Below are positions 17,605 through 27,591 of a stretch of 39,720 nt of DNA, in pieces (position 1 is the first letter of the stretch; every line of letters begins with the position of its first letter). The notes under the pieces were generated by a model. It saw only the letters and a list, made by a program, of their open reading frames with translations. It was not told the DNA's origin and ran no database searches. The stretch is from Phenylobacterium deserti (lineage in GTDB: Bacteria > Pseudomonadota > Alphaproteobacteria > Caulobacterales > Caulobacteraceae), in assembly GCA_943332615.1 (NCBI GenBank), contig CALQQB010000041.1, positions 1 to 39,720 on the forward strand. The letters are read 5' to 3'. The translations under genes and the position numbers were made by a program.

Positions 17605-18777
17605 ATGAACCCGCGCATCTATGTCCTGACGCTGTGCACCTTCGCGTTCGGGTCGGCGGCGTTCATCTTCGCGGGCCTGCTGGAGAAGATGGCGGCGGAC
17701 CTGGGCGTCTCGACCGCCGTCGCCGGACAACTTCAGACCGCCTATGTGCTCACCTCCGCCCTGCTGGGGCCGGTCGCGGCCTGGGCTTTGGGGCGGCTGG
17801 ATCGCAAGGTCGTGGTGATCGCCGGGCTGGTGCTCAGCATCGCGCTGCACCTGGCCTGCAGCCTGGCGCCGAACTTCCAGACCCTGCTGGTGTTCCGCGC
17901 CTTCGCCGGGCTGGCGGGGGCGATGTCCGGGCCCGCGGCCAGCGTCGCGGCCGCGTCCCTCGTGCCGCCCGAGCGGCGCGGCTCGGCGCTGGCCATGGTG
18001 TCGGGCGGCATGACGCTGGCCTTCGTGGTCGGCATCCCCATCGGCAGTATCGTGGGCTCGATCTTCGACTGGCGGGCCACCTTCCTGGTCGCCGCCGCAC
18101 TGTCGTCCATCGCGCTGATCGGGGTGACCTTCTTCCTGCCGCGCGTGCCCGCGCCGCCGAAGGGGGAGCGCGGCCGGCTGGAGATCTCCGGCATCTGGCC
18201 GCTCTACCTGACCAGCTTCCTGACCTTCGCGGCCAACATGACGCTGAACCTCTACATCGCCCCGATCGTGCGGGTGGGGACGGGGGTGACCGGGGCGGGC
18301 GTGGCCGTCTTCCAGGCGATGATCGGCTTCGGCGCGGCGGCCGGGCTGTGGCTGGGCGGCCGCGCCGCCGACCGGGGCGCCGGCAAGGCCTGGGTGCTGC
18401 AAGGCATCGCGATCCAGGCCGCCGCCATGAGCCTGCACCTCAGCGCCACGCATCACCTGCTGCCGGCCGGATTGCCCAGCCAGGGCCTCGTCGCCCTCGC
18501 CATCTTCCTCGCCGCCATGGCGCTGTTCTCGATCTCGCCGGTCACCCAGTCGCGGCTGATCCAGATGACCAACGGCGCCCCGGTGGCGCTGGCGCTCAAC
18601 GGCTCGGTGTTCTCGATGGGCCAGGCGCTGGGGGCGACCCTGGGTGGCGTGGCCCTGGCCAGCTATGGCGTACCGGCGATCCCGGCGGCGGCGCTGATGA
18701 TGTCGGCGGTGGGCTTCTCGACGCTGATCTTCGTGTTTCCGAGGTCACCGCGCATGCAACCTTCAGAGCAGGTTTGA
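17605..18777 (+). CDS. MFS transporter, drug-efflux (DHA1) type
   Basis: 390 residues from the ATG at 17605 (MNPRIYVLTLCTFAFGSAAF); an ATG at 17575 is an alternative adding ten residues. About twelve membrane segments can be counted. Motif A between segments 2 and 3 reads GPVAAWALGRLDRKVVVIAG, and segment 4-5 has FRAFAGLAGAMSGPAASVAAASLVPPERRGSALAM, typical of AraJ/CmlA-like DHA1 exporters. Substrate cannot be told. Its 3' end overlaps the convergent mutY end by 15 bp. Confidence 0.85.
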   Translation: MNPRIYVLTLCTFAFGSAAFIFAGLLEKMAADLGVSTAVAGQLQTAYVLTSALLGPVAAWALGRLDRKVVVIAGLVLSIALHLACSLAPNFQTLLVFRAFAGLAGAMSGPAASVAAASLVPPERRGSALAMVSGGMTLAFVVGIPIGSIVGSIFDWRATFLVAAALSSIALIGVTFFLPRVPAPPKGERGRLEISGIWPLYLTSFLTFAANMTLNLYIAPIVRVGTGVTGAGVAVFQAMIGFGAAAGLWLGGRAADRGAGKAWVLQGIAIQAAAMSLHLSATHHLLPAGLPSQGLVALAIFLAAMALFSISPVTQSRLIQMTNGAPVALALNGSVFSMGQALGATLGGVALASYGVPAIPAAALMMSAVGFSTLIFVFPRSPRMQPSEQV

Positions 18778-19803
18778 CAGCCCTGCCAACGCGGCCTTGA
18801 GGAACACGCTGGGCAGCCCGTCCAGGTCGCGGCGGGGGCTCCAGATCACGTCGGCCGCATGACCCTCGGCGCGGAGCAGCTGCAGGGTGAGCGTGAAGTG
18901 GGTGAAGCCGTGCTCCACCTCGCCGACCCCGCGCCAGGCGGCCGGGACGGGTGCGGCCGAGAGCGCCTCGGCGTCGCTCCAGCGCGTGCCGCGCCAGTCG
19001 CTGGTCGGCAGCGCCAGCATCCCGCCCAGCAGGCCCTTGGGCGGCCGGCGGACCAGGGCCACCAGGTCGTCGCGGGTCAGGATGTAGGCGACACCGAACC
19101 GATGCGGCCGCTCGGCCTTGGCGGTCCTGCGGGGATAGGTCTCCGGCGCGCCGGTCGCCAAGCCCAAGCACTGCGTCGCGATCGGGCAGCGGTCGCAGAG
19201 CGGCGACCGGGGGCGGCAGACCGTGGCGCCCAGGTCCATCAGCGCCTGGGCCCAATCGCCGGGGCGGTCTTCTCTTACCAGCCCGGCGGCCAGCGCCTTC
19301 AGCTCCGGCTTGGCCTCGGGCAGCGGCGCTTCCACGGCGAACAGTCGCGCCATGACCCGCTCGACGTTGCCATCCACCACATTGGTCGCCTGGTCGAAGG
19401 CGATCGCGCCCACGGCGGCGGCGGTATAGGGGCCGAGCCCCGGCAGGCCCCGCAGGCCCGCCTCGGTGTCCGGGAAGACGCCGCCATGGTCGCGGGCGAC
19501 GGCGCGCGCGCAGGCCAGCAGGTTGCGGGCGCGGGCGTAGTAGCCCAGGCCCGCCCAGGCGGCCATCACCTCGCCGTCGGCCTCATTCGCTAGGTCGGTG
19601 ACGGTGGGCCAGCGGGTGGTGAACTTCAGGAAATAGGGCGTCGCATGCGGCACGGTGGTCTGCTGCAACATCACCTCCGACAGCCACACCCGGTAGGGAT
19701 CGGCGCGGACTCCGCGGTCGGCTGGCCCCACGCGCCAGGGCAGGGCGCGGGCATTCGCGTCGTACCAGGCGAGCAGGTGGGCGCGCAGCGCGTTGGGATT
19801 CAC
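18763..19803 (-). CDS. mutY: A/G-specific adenine glycosylase
   Basis: 346 residues if started at the GTG at 19803 (VNPNALRAHLLAWYDANARALPWR); the open frame extends to 19899, but that extension is not conserved and overlaps dciA. Landmarks: catalytic Glu in LSEVMLQQT (E43), helix-hairpin-helix LPGLGPYTAAAVGAIAF, catalytic Asp in VVDGNVERVMARLF, the 4Fe-4S loop CRPRSPLCDRCPIATQC, and a C-terminal NUDIX-like 8-oxoG recognition domain ending EHGFTHFTLTLQLL. It removes adenine opposite 8-oxoguanine. It is divergent from dciA with only 37 bp between start codons. Confidence 0.93.
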   Translation of the reverse strand: MNPNALRAHLLAWYDANARALPWRVGPADRGVRADPYRVWLSEVMLQQTTVPHATPYFLKFTTRWPTVTDLANEADGEVMAAWAGLGYYARARNLLACARAVARDHGGVFPDTEAGLRGLPGLGPYTAAAVGAIAFDQATNVVDGNVERVMARLFAVEAPLPEAKPELKALAAGLVREDRPGDWAQALMDLGATVCRPRSPLCDRCPIATQCLGLATGAPETYPRRTAKAERPHRFGVAYILTRDDLVALVRRPPKGLLGGMLALPTSDWRGTRWSDAEALSAAPVPAAWRGVGEVEHGFTHFTLTLQLLRAEGHAADVIWSPRRDLDGLPSVFLKAALAGLSNLL

Positions 19804-19840
19804 GCCTCCCCATAGCCTCTTCGCGGCGTTAGAAGGAAGC

Positions 19841-20377
19841 GTGCCCCGCGAACTCCCCAGCGCCGAAGACGCCCTGCGCATCCTGCGCCTTAAGCGCACG
19901 CGGCCGATCGCGCGCCCGCCACCACCGGCTGGGCGGGCGCTGCGCGGCTACCTGAAGACCCTGGACGCCCGGTTCAGCCAGGGCTCCGATGCGCTGGCCG
20001 CTCGCTGGCGCGAGATCGTCGGGCCGGAGGTCGCGCGGCGGACCGAGCCGGTGAAGCTGGTCAAGGGCCGGGCCGGGGGCCCCTCGTCCCTGGAGATCCG
20101 TGTGGCAGGCCCGTCGGCGGCGATCATCCAGCACCAGGCGCACGACATCCTGGCCCGGGTGAACCTCTTCCTCGGCGCCGAGGCGGTGCAGAAATTGCGC
20201 ATCGTCCAGGGCCCGCTGCGGCGCGTCGAGCCGCCGCCGCCCCGTCGCCGGTCGGCGCCGCTGGACGCCGCCCTGGAAGCGAAGCTGGCGGCCGATCTGG
20301 CTACCGCGCCGGAGGGCAAGCTGAAGGACGCGCTGATGGCGCTGGGCCGCGGTGTGCTCGCCCGCCGGGGCCAATGA
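19841..20377 (+). CDS. dciA: DciA-like (DUF721) protein
   Basis: 178 residues from the GTG at 19841, with GAAGGA 5 nt upstream. The DUF721 core is visible: LARFSQ-type helix then ALAARWREIVGPEVARRTEPVKL, LEIRVAGPSAAIIQHQAHDILARVNLFLG and VQKLRIVQGPL. DciA is the ancestral helicase operator that helps load DnaB at replication forks. The arginine-rich N terminus and Pro/Arg linker (EPPPPRRR) suggest nucleic acid contact. Context with mutY, ccrM and smc fits a replication-linked gene. Confidence 0.82.
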   Translation: MPRELPSAEDALRILRLKRTRPIARPPPPAGRALRGYLKTLDARFSQGSDALAARWREIVGPEVARRTEPVKLVKGRAGGPSSLEIRVAGPSAAIIQHQAHDILARVNLFLGAEAVQKLRIVQGPLRRVEPPPPRRRSAPLDAALEAKLAADLATAPEGKLKDALMALGRGVLARRGQ

Positions 20378-20487
20378 CACATATCCGCCGCCGTCCCTGC
20401 GCAGGTGGGGAGCCCATGCCTGCGAGAGGGTTTGCGTGAGTCACCGGGAATCGCGCTTTACTCCCGCGTCGAGAACCGGAAGACCCC

Positions 20488-21198
20488 ATGACCACCCTTA
20501 GCCGCCGCGTCCTGATGGCCTCCGCCTTGGCGACCGCCGCCAGCGTGGGCCCCTTTGCACGCGCATTGGCCGCTGCGCCGAAACCCACTTCCAAGCCCGC
20601 CGCCGCGCCAGCAAAAGCGCCCCGCTCGCGCTGGGCCGCCGCGCCCGGCGACATGAACCTCGGCGATCCGAACGCGCCGGTGCATGTCGTGGAATATCTG
20701 TCTCTGACCTGCTCGCACTGCGCGAGCTTCAACGCCGAGGTCTATCCGACCTTCAAGGCTCGCTACATCGACACCGGCCGTGTCTATTACACAGCGCGCG
20801 AGCTGCTGACCGCACCGACCCAGGTTGCGGCGGCCGGTTTCCTGATGGCGCGCTGCAATGGCGGCGGCCGCTACTTCCCCATCATCGACCAAGTGTTCAA
20901 GAGCCAGGCGCGCTGGCAGTCGGGCAACATCAAGCCGATTTTTGTGGAGATCGCCAAGGCCAACGGCCTGACCGAGGACCAGTTCGCCGCCTGCATCACC
21001 GACGAGAAGGCCGGCCAGGCCCTTGAGGGCCGGCTGAAATATGCGGTCGAGACCGACCACGTGACCGGCACCCCGACCTTCTTCGTCAATGGCGTGCTGG
21101 TGAAGGGCGATCACGTGCCGACCCTGGAGGAGCTGGACGCGGCGATCGCGGAAGCCGCCCGTGGCGCCGGCCGGGCCAAGACCAAGGGAGGGCGCTAG
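20488..21198 (+). CDS. DsbA-family thiol-disulfide oxidoreductase
   Basis: 236 residues. The N terminus has [13 protein letters not shown], resembling a twin-arginine or Sec signal, then an Ala/Pro/Lys linker to about residue 50. The thioredoxin-like domain has the redox pair in TCSHC (C75, C78), the cis-proline loop [10 protein letters not shown] (P196), and a DsbA-type helical insertion holding two further cysteines (C123, C169). It belongs to the thioredoxin_4/DsbA group that oxidises or isomerises periplasmic disulfides. It is probably co-transcribed with smc, whose start lies 5 nt beyond its stop, an unusual but recurrent pairing in Caulobacterales. Confidence 0.88.
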   Translation: MTTLSRRVLMASALATAASVGPFARALAAAPKPTSKPAAAPAKAPRSRWAAAPGDMNLGDPNAPVHVVEYLSLTCSHCASFNAEVYPTFKARYIDTGRVYYTARELLTAPTQVAAAGFLMARCNGGGRYFPIIDQVFKSQARWQSGNIKPIFVEIAKANGLTEDQFAACITDEKAGQALEGRLKYAVETDHVTGTPTFFVNGVLVKGDHVPTLEELDAAIAEAARGAGRAKTKGGR

Positions 21199-21203
21199 CC
21201 CCC

Positions 21204-24200
21204 GTGCACTTCCAGCGCCTCAGGCTGACCGGCTTCAAATCCTTCGTCGAGCCGACGGAGTTCCGGATCGAACCGGGTCTGACCGGTATCGTCGGGCCGA
21301 ACGGCTGCGGCAAGTCGAACCTGCTGGAGGCGCTGCGCTGGGTGATGGGCGCCAACTCCGCCAAGGCGATGCGCGCCGGCGGCATGGACGATGTGATCTT
21401 CGCCGGCGCGTCCGGTCGCGCGAGCCGCAACCACGCCGAGGTCTCGCTGACCATCGACAACGCCGACCGCCGTGCGCCACCGGCGTTCAACGACCATCCG
21501 GTGATCGAGGTGATCCGCCGGATCGACAAGGGCGAGGGCTCCACCTATCGAATCAACGGCCGCGAGGTGCGGGCCCGCGATGTGCAGCTGCTGTTCGCCG
21601 ACGCCTCGACGGGGGCCAGTTCGCCCGCCCTGGTGCGGCAGGGCCAGATCTCGGAGCTGATCGCCGCCAAGCCGCAGAACCGCCGGATGATCCTGGAGGA
21701 GGCGGCCGGCGTCTCCGGCCTGCATTCCCGCCGGCATGAGGCGGAGCTGCGGCTGCGCGCGGCCGACGCCAATCTCACCCGGCTGGAGGATGTGGCCCGC
21801 GAGCTGGAGGCCAATCTCGCGCGGCTGAAGAAGGAAGCCCGGGCGGCGGACCGCTACAAGAGGCTGTCGGCGGAGATCCGGTCGCTGCATGGCGCGGTGC
21901 TCTACGCCAAATGGGCCGAGGCCAAGGTCGCCGCCGAGCGGCTGACGGCGGAGACGCAAGCTGCGATCCGGGCGGTGGAAGAGGCCGCACGGGCGTCGGG
22001 CGCCGCGACGACGCGGGCGGCCGACGCCGACGCGGCGCTGAAGCCGTTGCGCGAGGCCGAGACCATCGCGGCGGCCATCCTGCATAAGCTCGCCATCGAC
22101 AAGGATCGCCTGGATCGCGAGGCCGAGGCCCACGCCGCCGAACTGGCCCGGTTGGCCGGCGACCTGGAACGGATCGACACGGACGCCGCGCGCGAGGCGC
22201 ACATCACCGACGACGCCACCGACGCCCTGGCGCGGCTGGCCGACGACCTGGCGGCGTTGCAGGGACTGATCGCCGGCGCGCCCGAGCGGGGCCCGGAGCT
22301 GGGGGCGGCCGCTCGCGCCGCCGAGACCGCCCGTGCCGCCGCGGAGGCGGACGTCGAGCGGCTGGCGTCGGAACTGGCGGCGATGGAGGCCCAGCGACGC
22401 GCCGCCGAGGCCCGTGTCGAGGAGGCCCAGGTCCGGGTCGCCCGCACCCGCCGCGCGCTGGACCAGGCGAAGCAGGAACGCGCGGCCCTGGGCACGGCGC
22501 TGAACCCGCAGGCCGCTGCGGCCAAGGCCGAACTGGAAGCCGCGGAGACCGCACTGGCCGCCGCCCGCACCGCGCTGGAGGCGGCGGAGGAGGAACGGTC
22601 CGGCGCCACCGAGGCCGAATCCTTAGCGCGCGAAGCGGGCCGCAAGCTGGACGAACAGCTGGGCCGCTTCACCGCCGAGGCCCGCGCGCTGGCGGGCCTG
22701 GTGGCCCAGGCTAGGCGGGGCGGGTTCGCGCCGGCCCTGGACTCCGTCTCGCCGGATCGCGGTTACGAGGCCGCGTTGGCGGCGGCGCTGGGCGACGATC
22801 TCGATGCGGCGCTGGACCCTGCCGCGCCGTCCTACTGGGGCGGTCGCGAGGCCCACGCGCCGACCTGGCCGGACGGCGTGATCCCGCTGGGCCCGCTGGT
22901 GAAAGCGCCCGCGGCGCTGGCCGCGCGGCTGGCGCATGTGGCGCTGGTTACCCGGGCCGATGGCGACCGGTTGGCGCTGCAGCTCAGCTCCGGCGGCCGG
23001 CTGGTCTCGAAGGAAGGCGACCTCTGGCGCTGGGACGGGTTCGTGGCGCGGGCCGATGCGCCGAAGCCGGCGGCCGTGCGGCTGGAACAGAAGACCCGGC
23101 TGGCCGAGGTCGAGGTCGAGATCGAGAAGCTGACGCCAAGGGCCATGGCGGCGCGGGCCGCGGTTGAGGCCGCCGCCCAACGCACCCGGCTGTCCGAGGA
23201 AGGTCTGCGGACGGCGCGGCGCGAACCGCCGATGCTGGAGCAGAAGACCGCCCAGGCCCGTGCGGCGGTGGAGCGTCTCGACAGGGACGCGGCGCTGAAG
23301 GCGCAGCGCGCGGCGTCCCTGGATGACCTGATCGGCCGCTTCGAAGCAGAGTTTTCCGAGCATGAGGCGGGCCTCGCCGCGATCATGGCCGAGGTGGGCA
23401 CGGACGAGGGGGCGGGCGAGCTGCGCGCGACCCTGGCCGCCGCCCGCGCCGCCGCCGGACCCGCCCGCGAGGCGGCTGCGACCGCGCGCTCGGCCTACGA
23501 CCTGGAGATCCGCGAGCGCGACGGCCGGGCCCGGCGGCTGGAGACCCTGACCCGCGACCATGACGACTGGACCCGCCGCTCCACCGCCGCCGTCAAACGC
23601 GCCGGCCAACTGACGGAGGCCCGCGCCAAGGCCTATGCCGCGCTGGAAACCGCCAAGGCCGCGCCCAGCACCCTGGAAAGCCGCAAGGTCGTGCTGTTGG
23701 ACGAACTCGCTTCTGCCGAGGCGCGCCGCGCCAAGACCTCCGACGGGCTCGCGGAAGCCGAGCATGAGCGCGCCGAGGCCGACCGGGGCCTGCGCGCCGC
23801 CGAGGCCGCCGCCTCGGAGGCCCGCGAGGTTCGCGCCAGCCTGTCGGCCCATGCCGAGGCCGCCGTGCAGCGCCTCACCGACGTCAGCGCCAATATTCGC
23901 GACGCCGCGCGGATGGAGCCAGAGGAGCTGGCCCGCAAGCTGGCCGACGAAGCCGTCGCTATCCCCGCTGACGGCGCGGGGGCCGAGGCCCATCTGTTCA
24001 ACCTGGAGCGCCAGCGCGAGGCCATCGGGCCGGTCAACCTGCGCGCCGAGGACGAAGCCATCGAGCTCGCCGGCCGGGTCGAGACCATGGCGCTGGAGCG
24101 CGCCGACCTCGCCGGGGCCATCGCCCGCCTGCGCCAGGGGATCGACGAGCTCAACCACGAGGGCCGCGAGCGCCTGACCGCGGCGTTCGGGGTGATCAAC

Positions 24201-24647
24201 GCGCACTTTAAGACCCTGTTCGAGACCCTGTTCCAGGGCGGTCAGGCCGAGTTGCGCCTGGTCGAATCGCCGGACCCGCTGGAGGCCGGTCTGGAGATCT
24301 ACGCCTGCCCGCCCGGCAAGCGGATGGCGACCATGAGCCTGATGAGCGGCGGCGAGCAGGCCCTGACCGCGGCGGCCCTGATCTTCGCCGTCTTCCTGGC
24401 CCAGCCGTCGCCGATCTGCGTGCTGGATGAGGTGGACGCGCCGCTCGACGACGCCAACGTCGATCGTTTCTGTAACCTGCTGGACGAGATGTGCCGCCGT
24501 ACCGAGACAAGATTTATCGTGATCACCCATAACCCGGTGACGATGGCGCGTACCGACCGGCTGTTCGGCGTCACCATGGCCGAGCGGGGTGTATCGCAAC
24601 TGGTGTCGGTCGATCTGCGCCAAGCCGAGGCCATGGCGGCGCAGTAA
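21204..24647 (+). CDS. smc: Chromosome segregation protein SMC
   Basis: 1147 residues from a GTG. Walker [10 protein letters not shown] (31-39), a conserved N-terminal LRLTGFKSF, two long Ala/Glu/Arg coiled coils flanking a hinge region (about residues 490-640, around [23 protein letters not shown]), the ABC signature [14 protein letters not shown] near residue 1045 and Walker [16 protein letters not shown]. The length and order are normal for bacterial SMC. It forms the condensin motor with ScpA and ScpB, which are not in the window. It is translated from the dsbA-like transcript, with GGGAGG inside the end of that gene as a likely ribosome binding site. Confidence 0.97.
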   Translation: MHFQRLRLTGFKSFVEPTEFRIEPGLTGIVGPNGCGKSNLLEALRWVMGANSAKAMRAGGMDDVIFAGASGRASRNHAEVSLTIDNADRRAPPAFNDHPVIEVIRRIDKGEGSTYRINGREVRARDVQLLFADASTGASSPALVRQGQISELIAAKPQNRRMILEEAAGVSGLHSRRHEAELRLRAADANLTRLEDVARELEANLARLKKEARAADRYKRLSAEIRSLHGAVLYAKWAEAKVAAERLTAETQAAIRAVEEAARASGAATTRAADADAALKPLREAETIAAAILHKLAIDKDRLDREAEAHAAELARLAGDLERIDTDAAREAHITDDATDALARLADDLAALQGLIAGAPERGPELGAAARAAETARAAAEADVERLASELAAMEAQRRAAEARVEEAQVRVARTRRALDQAKQERAALGTALNPQAAAAKAELEAAETALAAARTALEAAEEERSGATEAESLAREAGRKLDEQLGRFTAEARALAGLVAQARRGGFAPALDSVSPDRGYEAALAAALGDDLDAALDPAAPSYWGGREAHAPTWPDGVIPLGPLVKAPAALAARLAHVALVTRADGDRLALQLSSGGRLVSKEGDLWRWDGFVARADAPKPAAVRLEQKTRLAEVEVEIEKLTPRAMAARAAVEAAAQRTRLSEEGLRTARREPPMLEQKTAQARAAVERLDRDAALKAQRAASLDDLIGRFEAEFSEHEAGLAAIMAEVGTDEGAGELRATLAAARAAAGPAREAAATARSAYDLEIRERDGRARRLETLTRDHDDWTRRSTAAVKRAGQLTEARAKAYAALETAKAAPSTLESRKVVLLDELASAEARRAKTSDGLAEAEHERAEADRGLRAAEAAASEAREVRASLSAHAEAAVQRLTDVSANIRDAARMEPEELARKLADEAVAIPADGAGAEAHLFNLERQREAIGPVNLRAEDEAIELAGRVETMALERADLAGAIARLRQGIDELNHEGRERLTAAFGVINAHFKTLFETLFQGGQAELRLVESPDPLEAGLEIYACPPGKRMATMSLMSGGEQALTAAALIFAVFLAQPSPICVLDEVDAPLDDANVDRFCNLLDEMCRRTETRFIVITHNPVTMARTDRLFGVTMAERGVSQLVSVDLRQAEAMAAQ

Positions 24648-24727
24648 CCCAGGGTCAGGCCGAGCGGACTGTCGCAAGCACTGGAAATACAAGATAAATC
24701 ATAGAGTTACAGGGCGTCCGACGAGCC

Positions 24728-24754
24728 TTGACGCACTGCACACCCATCTATAGG
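24728..24754 (+). promoter_or_regulatory. Candidate housekeeping promoter of the F0 ATP synthase operon
   Basis: TTGACGC at 24728-24734, a 12-nt spacer, and TCTATAGG at 24747-24754 match the Caulobacter sigma-73 consensus TTGACGS-N10-14-GCTANAWC closely in the -35 and partly in the -10. It would give a leader of about 55 nt before atpI. Confidence 0.5.
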
Positions 24755-24816
24755 TTCCGCGCGACCTGAAGCCCCCGCCGTGGCGGCGACGTGGCGGTCG
24801 TAAGGCCATTCCACGA

Positions 24817-25164
24817 ATGCCCCGCAAGGACGAGCCGAACGCCGAGGCTGAAAGCCTCGACCGACGGATCGCTGCGGCAGAGGCGGCGCAGGCCCGGAAT
24901 GAGAGCGGCGACTCTCACCAGGCCATGGCGCAGGGTTACCGCTTCCTCGGTGAAGTGGTGGGTGGGGTGCTCATGGGCGCTGGCCTCGGCTGGCTCGCTG
25001 ATCGCTTCATCACTCCGGCGCCGCTCGGCCTGGTCTTCGGACTGTTGGCCGGGTCGGCGCTTTCGATCTTTGTCGCGGTGCGAACCGCGGCGAGGAACAC
25101 ACAAGACGCGATGGCGAAGGCCGGGCCCCTGCCCAGCGTTCCCGACGACGAGGACGAGGACTAG
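24817..25164 (+). CDS. atpI: F0F1 ATP synthase assembly protein AtpI
   Basis: 115 residues: a charged N terminus, then AMAQGYRFLGEVVGGVLMGAGLGWLADRF and LGLVFGLLAGSALSIFVAV as two membrane helices, then an acidic tail PDDEDED. AtpI helps assemble the c-ring and is the usual first gene of alphaproteobacterial F0 operons. atpB begins one base after its stop. Confidence 0.9.
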   Translation: MPRKDEPNAEAESLDRRIAAAEAAQARNESGDSHQAMAQGYRFLGEVVGGVLMGAGLGWLADRFITPAPLGLVFGLLAGSALSIFVAVRTAARNTQDAMAKAGPLPSVPDDEDED

Positions 25165-25165
25165 A

Positions 25166-25993
25166 GTGGCTCAACAGCCTGCCATCGAACCGATGCACCA
25201 GTTCCTGATCGAGAAGATCTGGCAGGGTCCGGTGTTCCAGCTCGGTGGGCTGAACGTCGACATGTCGATCACCAACTCGGTCGCGAGCATGCTGGCCGGC
25301 GCCTTGATGCTGATGGCCTTCTTCGCGCTGACTGCGCGCGGCGAGATCGTTCCGAACCGCGGCCAGGCCCTGGCCGAGAGCCTGTATAATATAGTCGATC
25401 GCGTGCTGGTCACGCCGATCATCGGCCACGGCGGCCGGCCTTATGTGCCCTACCTCTTCACCCTGTTCTGCGTGATCCTGGTGCTGAACCTGATGAGCGT
25501 GGTGCTCTCGGTCGGCCATCTGGCTGGGCAGGACTGGACGTTTGCCGTGACCTCGCAGTTGGCGGTGACCGCGACCCTGGCGGTGCTCACCTTCTTCAGC
25601 ATCCTGGCGTTGGGCTTCATCAAGCATGGCCCGAAGTTCCTGGGCCTGTTCTGGGTGCCGGGCATGGGCATCGCCGGCGGTGCGGCCATGGTGGTGATCG
25701 AGATGATCTCCTATTTCGTGCGCCCGGTGACACTGGCGATGCGTCTGTTCGGCAACATCCTGGGCGGCCACGTGGTGATGAGCCTGTTCGGCTCCTTCGT
25801 GATCGCGCTGGCCATCGTCGGCCTGTCGGGCGGCCTGGCCTCGCTGGCCTTCATCCCCAGCGTGCTCTCCTTCAGCATGATCGTGGCGCTGTCCGGCCTG
25901 GAGCTGGTGGTCGCGGTCCTGCAGGCCTTCGTGTTCACGGCGCTGGCCACCGTCTACCTGAACGAGGTCGTGAACTTCGGTCACGGCCACTAA
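25166..25993 (+). CDS. atpB: F0 ATP synthase subunit a
   Basis: 275 residues from the GTG at 25166 (VAQQPAIEPMHQFLIEKIW), one base past atpI. Five to six membrane helices. The essential proton-path arginine is R193 in LAMRLFGNILGGH, and the last helices contain SGLELVVAVLQAFVFTALATVYL. Subunit a forms the stationary proton half-channels against the c-ring. Confidence 0.95.
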   Translation: MAQQPAIEPMHQFLIEKIWQGPVFQLGGLNVDMSITNSVASMLAGALMLMAFFALTARGEIVPNRGQALAESLYNIVDRVLVTPIIGHGGRPYVPYLFTLFCVILVLNLMSVVLSVGHLAGQDWTFAVTSQLAVTATLAVLTFFSILALGFIKHGPKFLGLFWVPGMGIAGGAAMVVIEMISYFVRPVTLAMRLFGNILGGHVVMSLFGSFVIALAIVGLSGGLASLAFIPSVLSFSMIVALSGLELVVAVLQAFVFTALATVYLNEVVNFGHGH

Positions 25994-26041
25994 CCCAACC
26001 CTCACGATTCCAACCGGAATTTCCAAGAAGGACTAATCGAT

Positions 26042-26275
26042 ATGGATCCTGCAGCCGCCAAGCTTATCGGCGCTGGTCTCGCGACCTCCGGCATGATCGG
26101 GGCCGGTGTCGGCCTCGGCACCCTGTTCGGCAACTATCTGCAAGCCGCCATCCGCAATCCGTCGGCGGCCGCCAGCCAGCAGACGATGCTGTTCCTCGGC
26201 ATGGCGCTCACCGAAACGATGGGCCTGTTCTCGTTCGTCGTGTCGCTGATCATCCTGTTCGGCTCGGGCGCCTAA
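26042..26275 (+). CDS. atpE: F0 ATP synthase subunit c
   Basis: 77 residues, two helices in a hairpin. The glycine-rich first helix reads GAGVGLGTLFGNY, the loop is RNPSA, and the proton-carrying carboxylate is E58 in GMALTETMGLFSF. AAGGA upstream of the ATG is the ribosome binding site. There is no sodium-type ligand set (no Q/E-T pair in the first helix), so proton coupling is expected. Confidence 0.97.
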   Translation: MDPAAAKLIGAGLATSGMIGAGVGLGTLFGNYLQAAIRNPSAAASQQTMLFLGMALTETMGLFSFVVSLIILFGSGA

Positions 26276-26281
26276 GCACCG

Positions 26282-26809
26282 ATGCAGACCGAGACCCACG
26301 AAGGCACAGCCGCCGAGGGCCACGGTTCGGCCGGCGGCCTGCCGCAGTTCGACTTCGCCCAGTGGCCAGGCCAGATCGCCTGGTTCCTGATCATGTTCTT
26401 CGCGGTGCTGGCGTTCATGCGCTTCTTCGCCGTGCCGAAGGTGGGCGGGACGATCGAGGCGCGTGAAGGCAAGATCGCCGGCGACATCGCCGACGCGCGC
26501 CGGATGAAGGACGAGGCGGACGCCCAGGCCGCGGCCGCCGCGGCCGAGGCGGCCCAGGCGCGCGCGGGGGCCCAGCGGGTCGCCGCCGAAGCCCGGGCCA
26601 AGGCCCAGGCCGAGATCGCCGCGCGCCTCGCCGAGGAGGAGGCCAAGCTGGCCGCCACCGGAGCCGCCGCCGAGGCCCGCATCGCCACCGCGCGCGCGGC
26701 CGCCATGGTCAATGTCGCCGGTATCGGCGCCGAGACCGCTGGCGCGATCATCGAGAAGCTGACCGGCAAGAAGGCCACGGCCGCCGAACTCGCCGCGGCC
26801 AGAGGATAG
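26282..26809 (+). CDS. atpG: F0 ATP synthase subunit b'
   Basis: 175 residues. An N-terminal His/Gly-rich stretch is followed by QFDFAQWPGQIAWFLIMFFAVLAF (membrane anchor preceded by the WPGQI motif typical of b') and a long Ala/Glu/Arg coiled coil forming half of the peripheral stalk. It starts 6 nt after atpE. Alphaproteobacteria carry both b and b' as a heterodimer, and the second copy follows at once. Confidence 0.92.
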   Translation: MQTETHEGTAAEGHGSAGGLPQFDFAQWPGQIAWFLIMFFAVLAFMRFFAVPKVGGTIEAREGKIAGDIADARRMKDEADAQAAAAAAEAAQARAGAQRVAAEARAKAQAEIAARLAEEEAKLAATGAAAEARIATARAAAMVNVAGIGAETAGAIIEKLTGKKATAAELAAARG

Positions 26810-26812
26810 ACC

Positions 26813-27304
26813 ATGGAACTGCTGCTCAGCTCCCACTTCTGGGTGGGCGCCGCCTTCGTGGTCTTCCTCGGCATCCTGGTGATGGTGGGCGTCCACAAGC
26901 TCGCCTGGAAGACCCTTGGCGACATGGGGGCCAAGGTGCAGGGCCAGCTGGACGAAGCCCAGGCTCTCCGCACCGAGGCCCAGGCCCTGCTGGCCCAGGT
27001 CCAGGCCCAGAAGGTCGCCTCCGAAAAGCTGGCGGCCGAGATGCTGGCCAACGCCAAGGACGAGGCCGTCCGCCTGCAGGCCGACGCCCAGGTCAAGATC
27101 GCTGAGCAGATCGAGCGTCGCGGCGTGATGGCCGAACGCAAGATCGCCCAGGCCGAAGCCCAGGCCGAAGCCGATGTCCGCGCCGCCGCCGCCGACCTGG
27201 CCACGAAGATGGCCGAGCACGTGCTGGTGGCCCGCCTCGCCGGCGCCACCACCGACCCGCTGATCGACAAGGCCATCGGCCAGATGGCGGGCAAGCTGCA
27301 ATAG
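26813..27304 (+). CDS. atpF: F0 ATP synthase subunit b
   Basis: 163 residues: one N-terminal membrane helix (HFWVGAAFVVFLGILVMVGV) and a long coiled coil rich in Ala/Gln/Glu. It pairs with b' to make the stator. It starts 3 nt after the b' stop and ends the operon; the F1 genes are not in the window, as is normal for alphaproteobacteria. Confidence 0.94.
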   Translation: MELLLSSHFWVGAAFVVFLGILVMVGVHKLAWKTLGDMGAKVQGQLDEAQALRTEAQALLAQVQAQKVASEKLAAEMLANAKDEAVRLQADAQVKIAEQIERRGVMAERKIAQAEAQAEADVRAAAADLATKMAEHVLVARLAGATTDPLIDKAIGQMAGKLQ

Positions 27305-27392
27305 CCGACTGAGATCGGTCCCTCTCTCCCGCCACTTTCGCGGCGAGGGGCCAATGGTCAGGCGCGCGTTGGGGAACGTCGCGCCTTCGACC

Positions 27393-27492
27393 GGTCCACG
27401 AGCCTCACGACATCCCTCGCACCCGCCGCTGGCCGTTTCACTGGGGAACTGGCCGGCAGCCCGCGAACCGGACGTCGTGAGGGTCGTGGACC
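27393..27492. repeat. Long imperfect inverted repeat after the ATP synthase operon
   Basis: Arms at 27393-27411 and 27474-27492 are 19 bp and complementary at 18 positions, with a 62-nt interior that itself contains a weaker hairpin around TGGCCGTTTC / GGAACTGGCC (27429-27453). It sits in the 287-bp gap between the convergent ends of atpF and the sulfatase-like gene, where a small CCCTC...GAGGG hairpin at about 27320-27350 may end the atp transcript. It may be a bidirectional terminator, a MITE-like element or a protein site. Confidence 0.6.
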
Positions 27493-27591
27493 ATCCAAGC
27501 CGGGATGAGCGGTATTGGGTAGCCCACCGCACCCTCGGCGATGGCCGCAGGCGTCCGGTGTCCTCGCAATTCCGCAGAATTCCGGGCGTGC

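Noticed and set aside
22623..24692. A 689-residue open frame antisense to smc
   Set aside because: It mirrors the codon structure of smc, has low-complexity Gly/Arg/Leu content and no recognisable motif; long antisense frames are expected at this GC.
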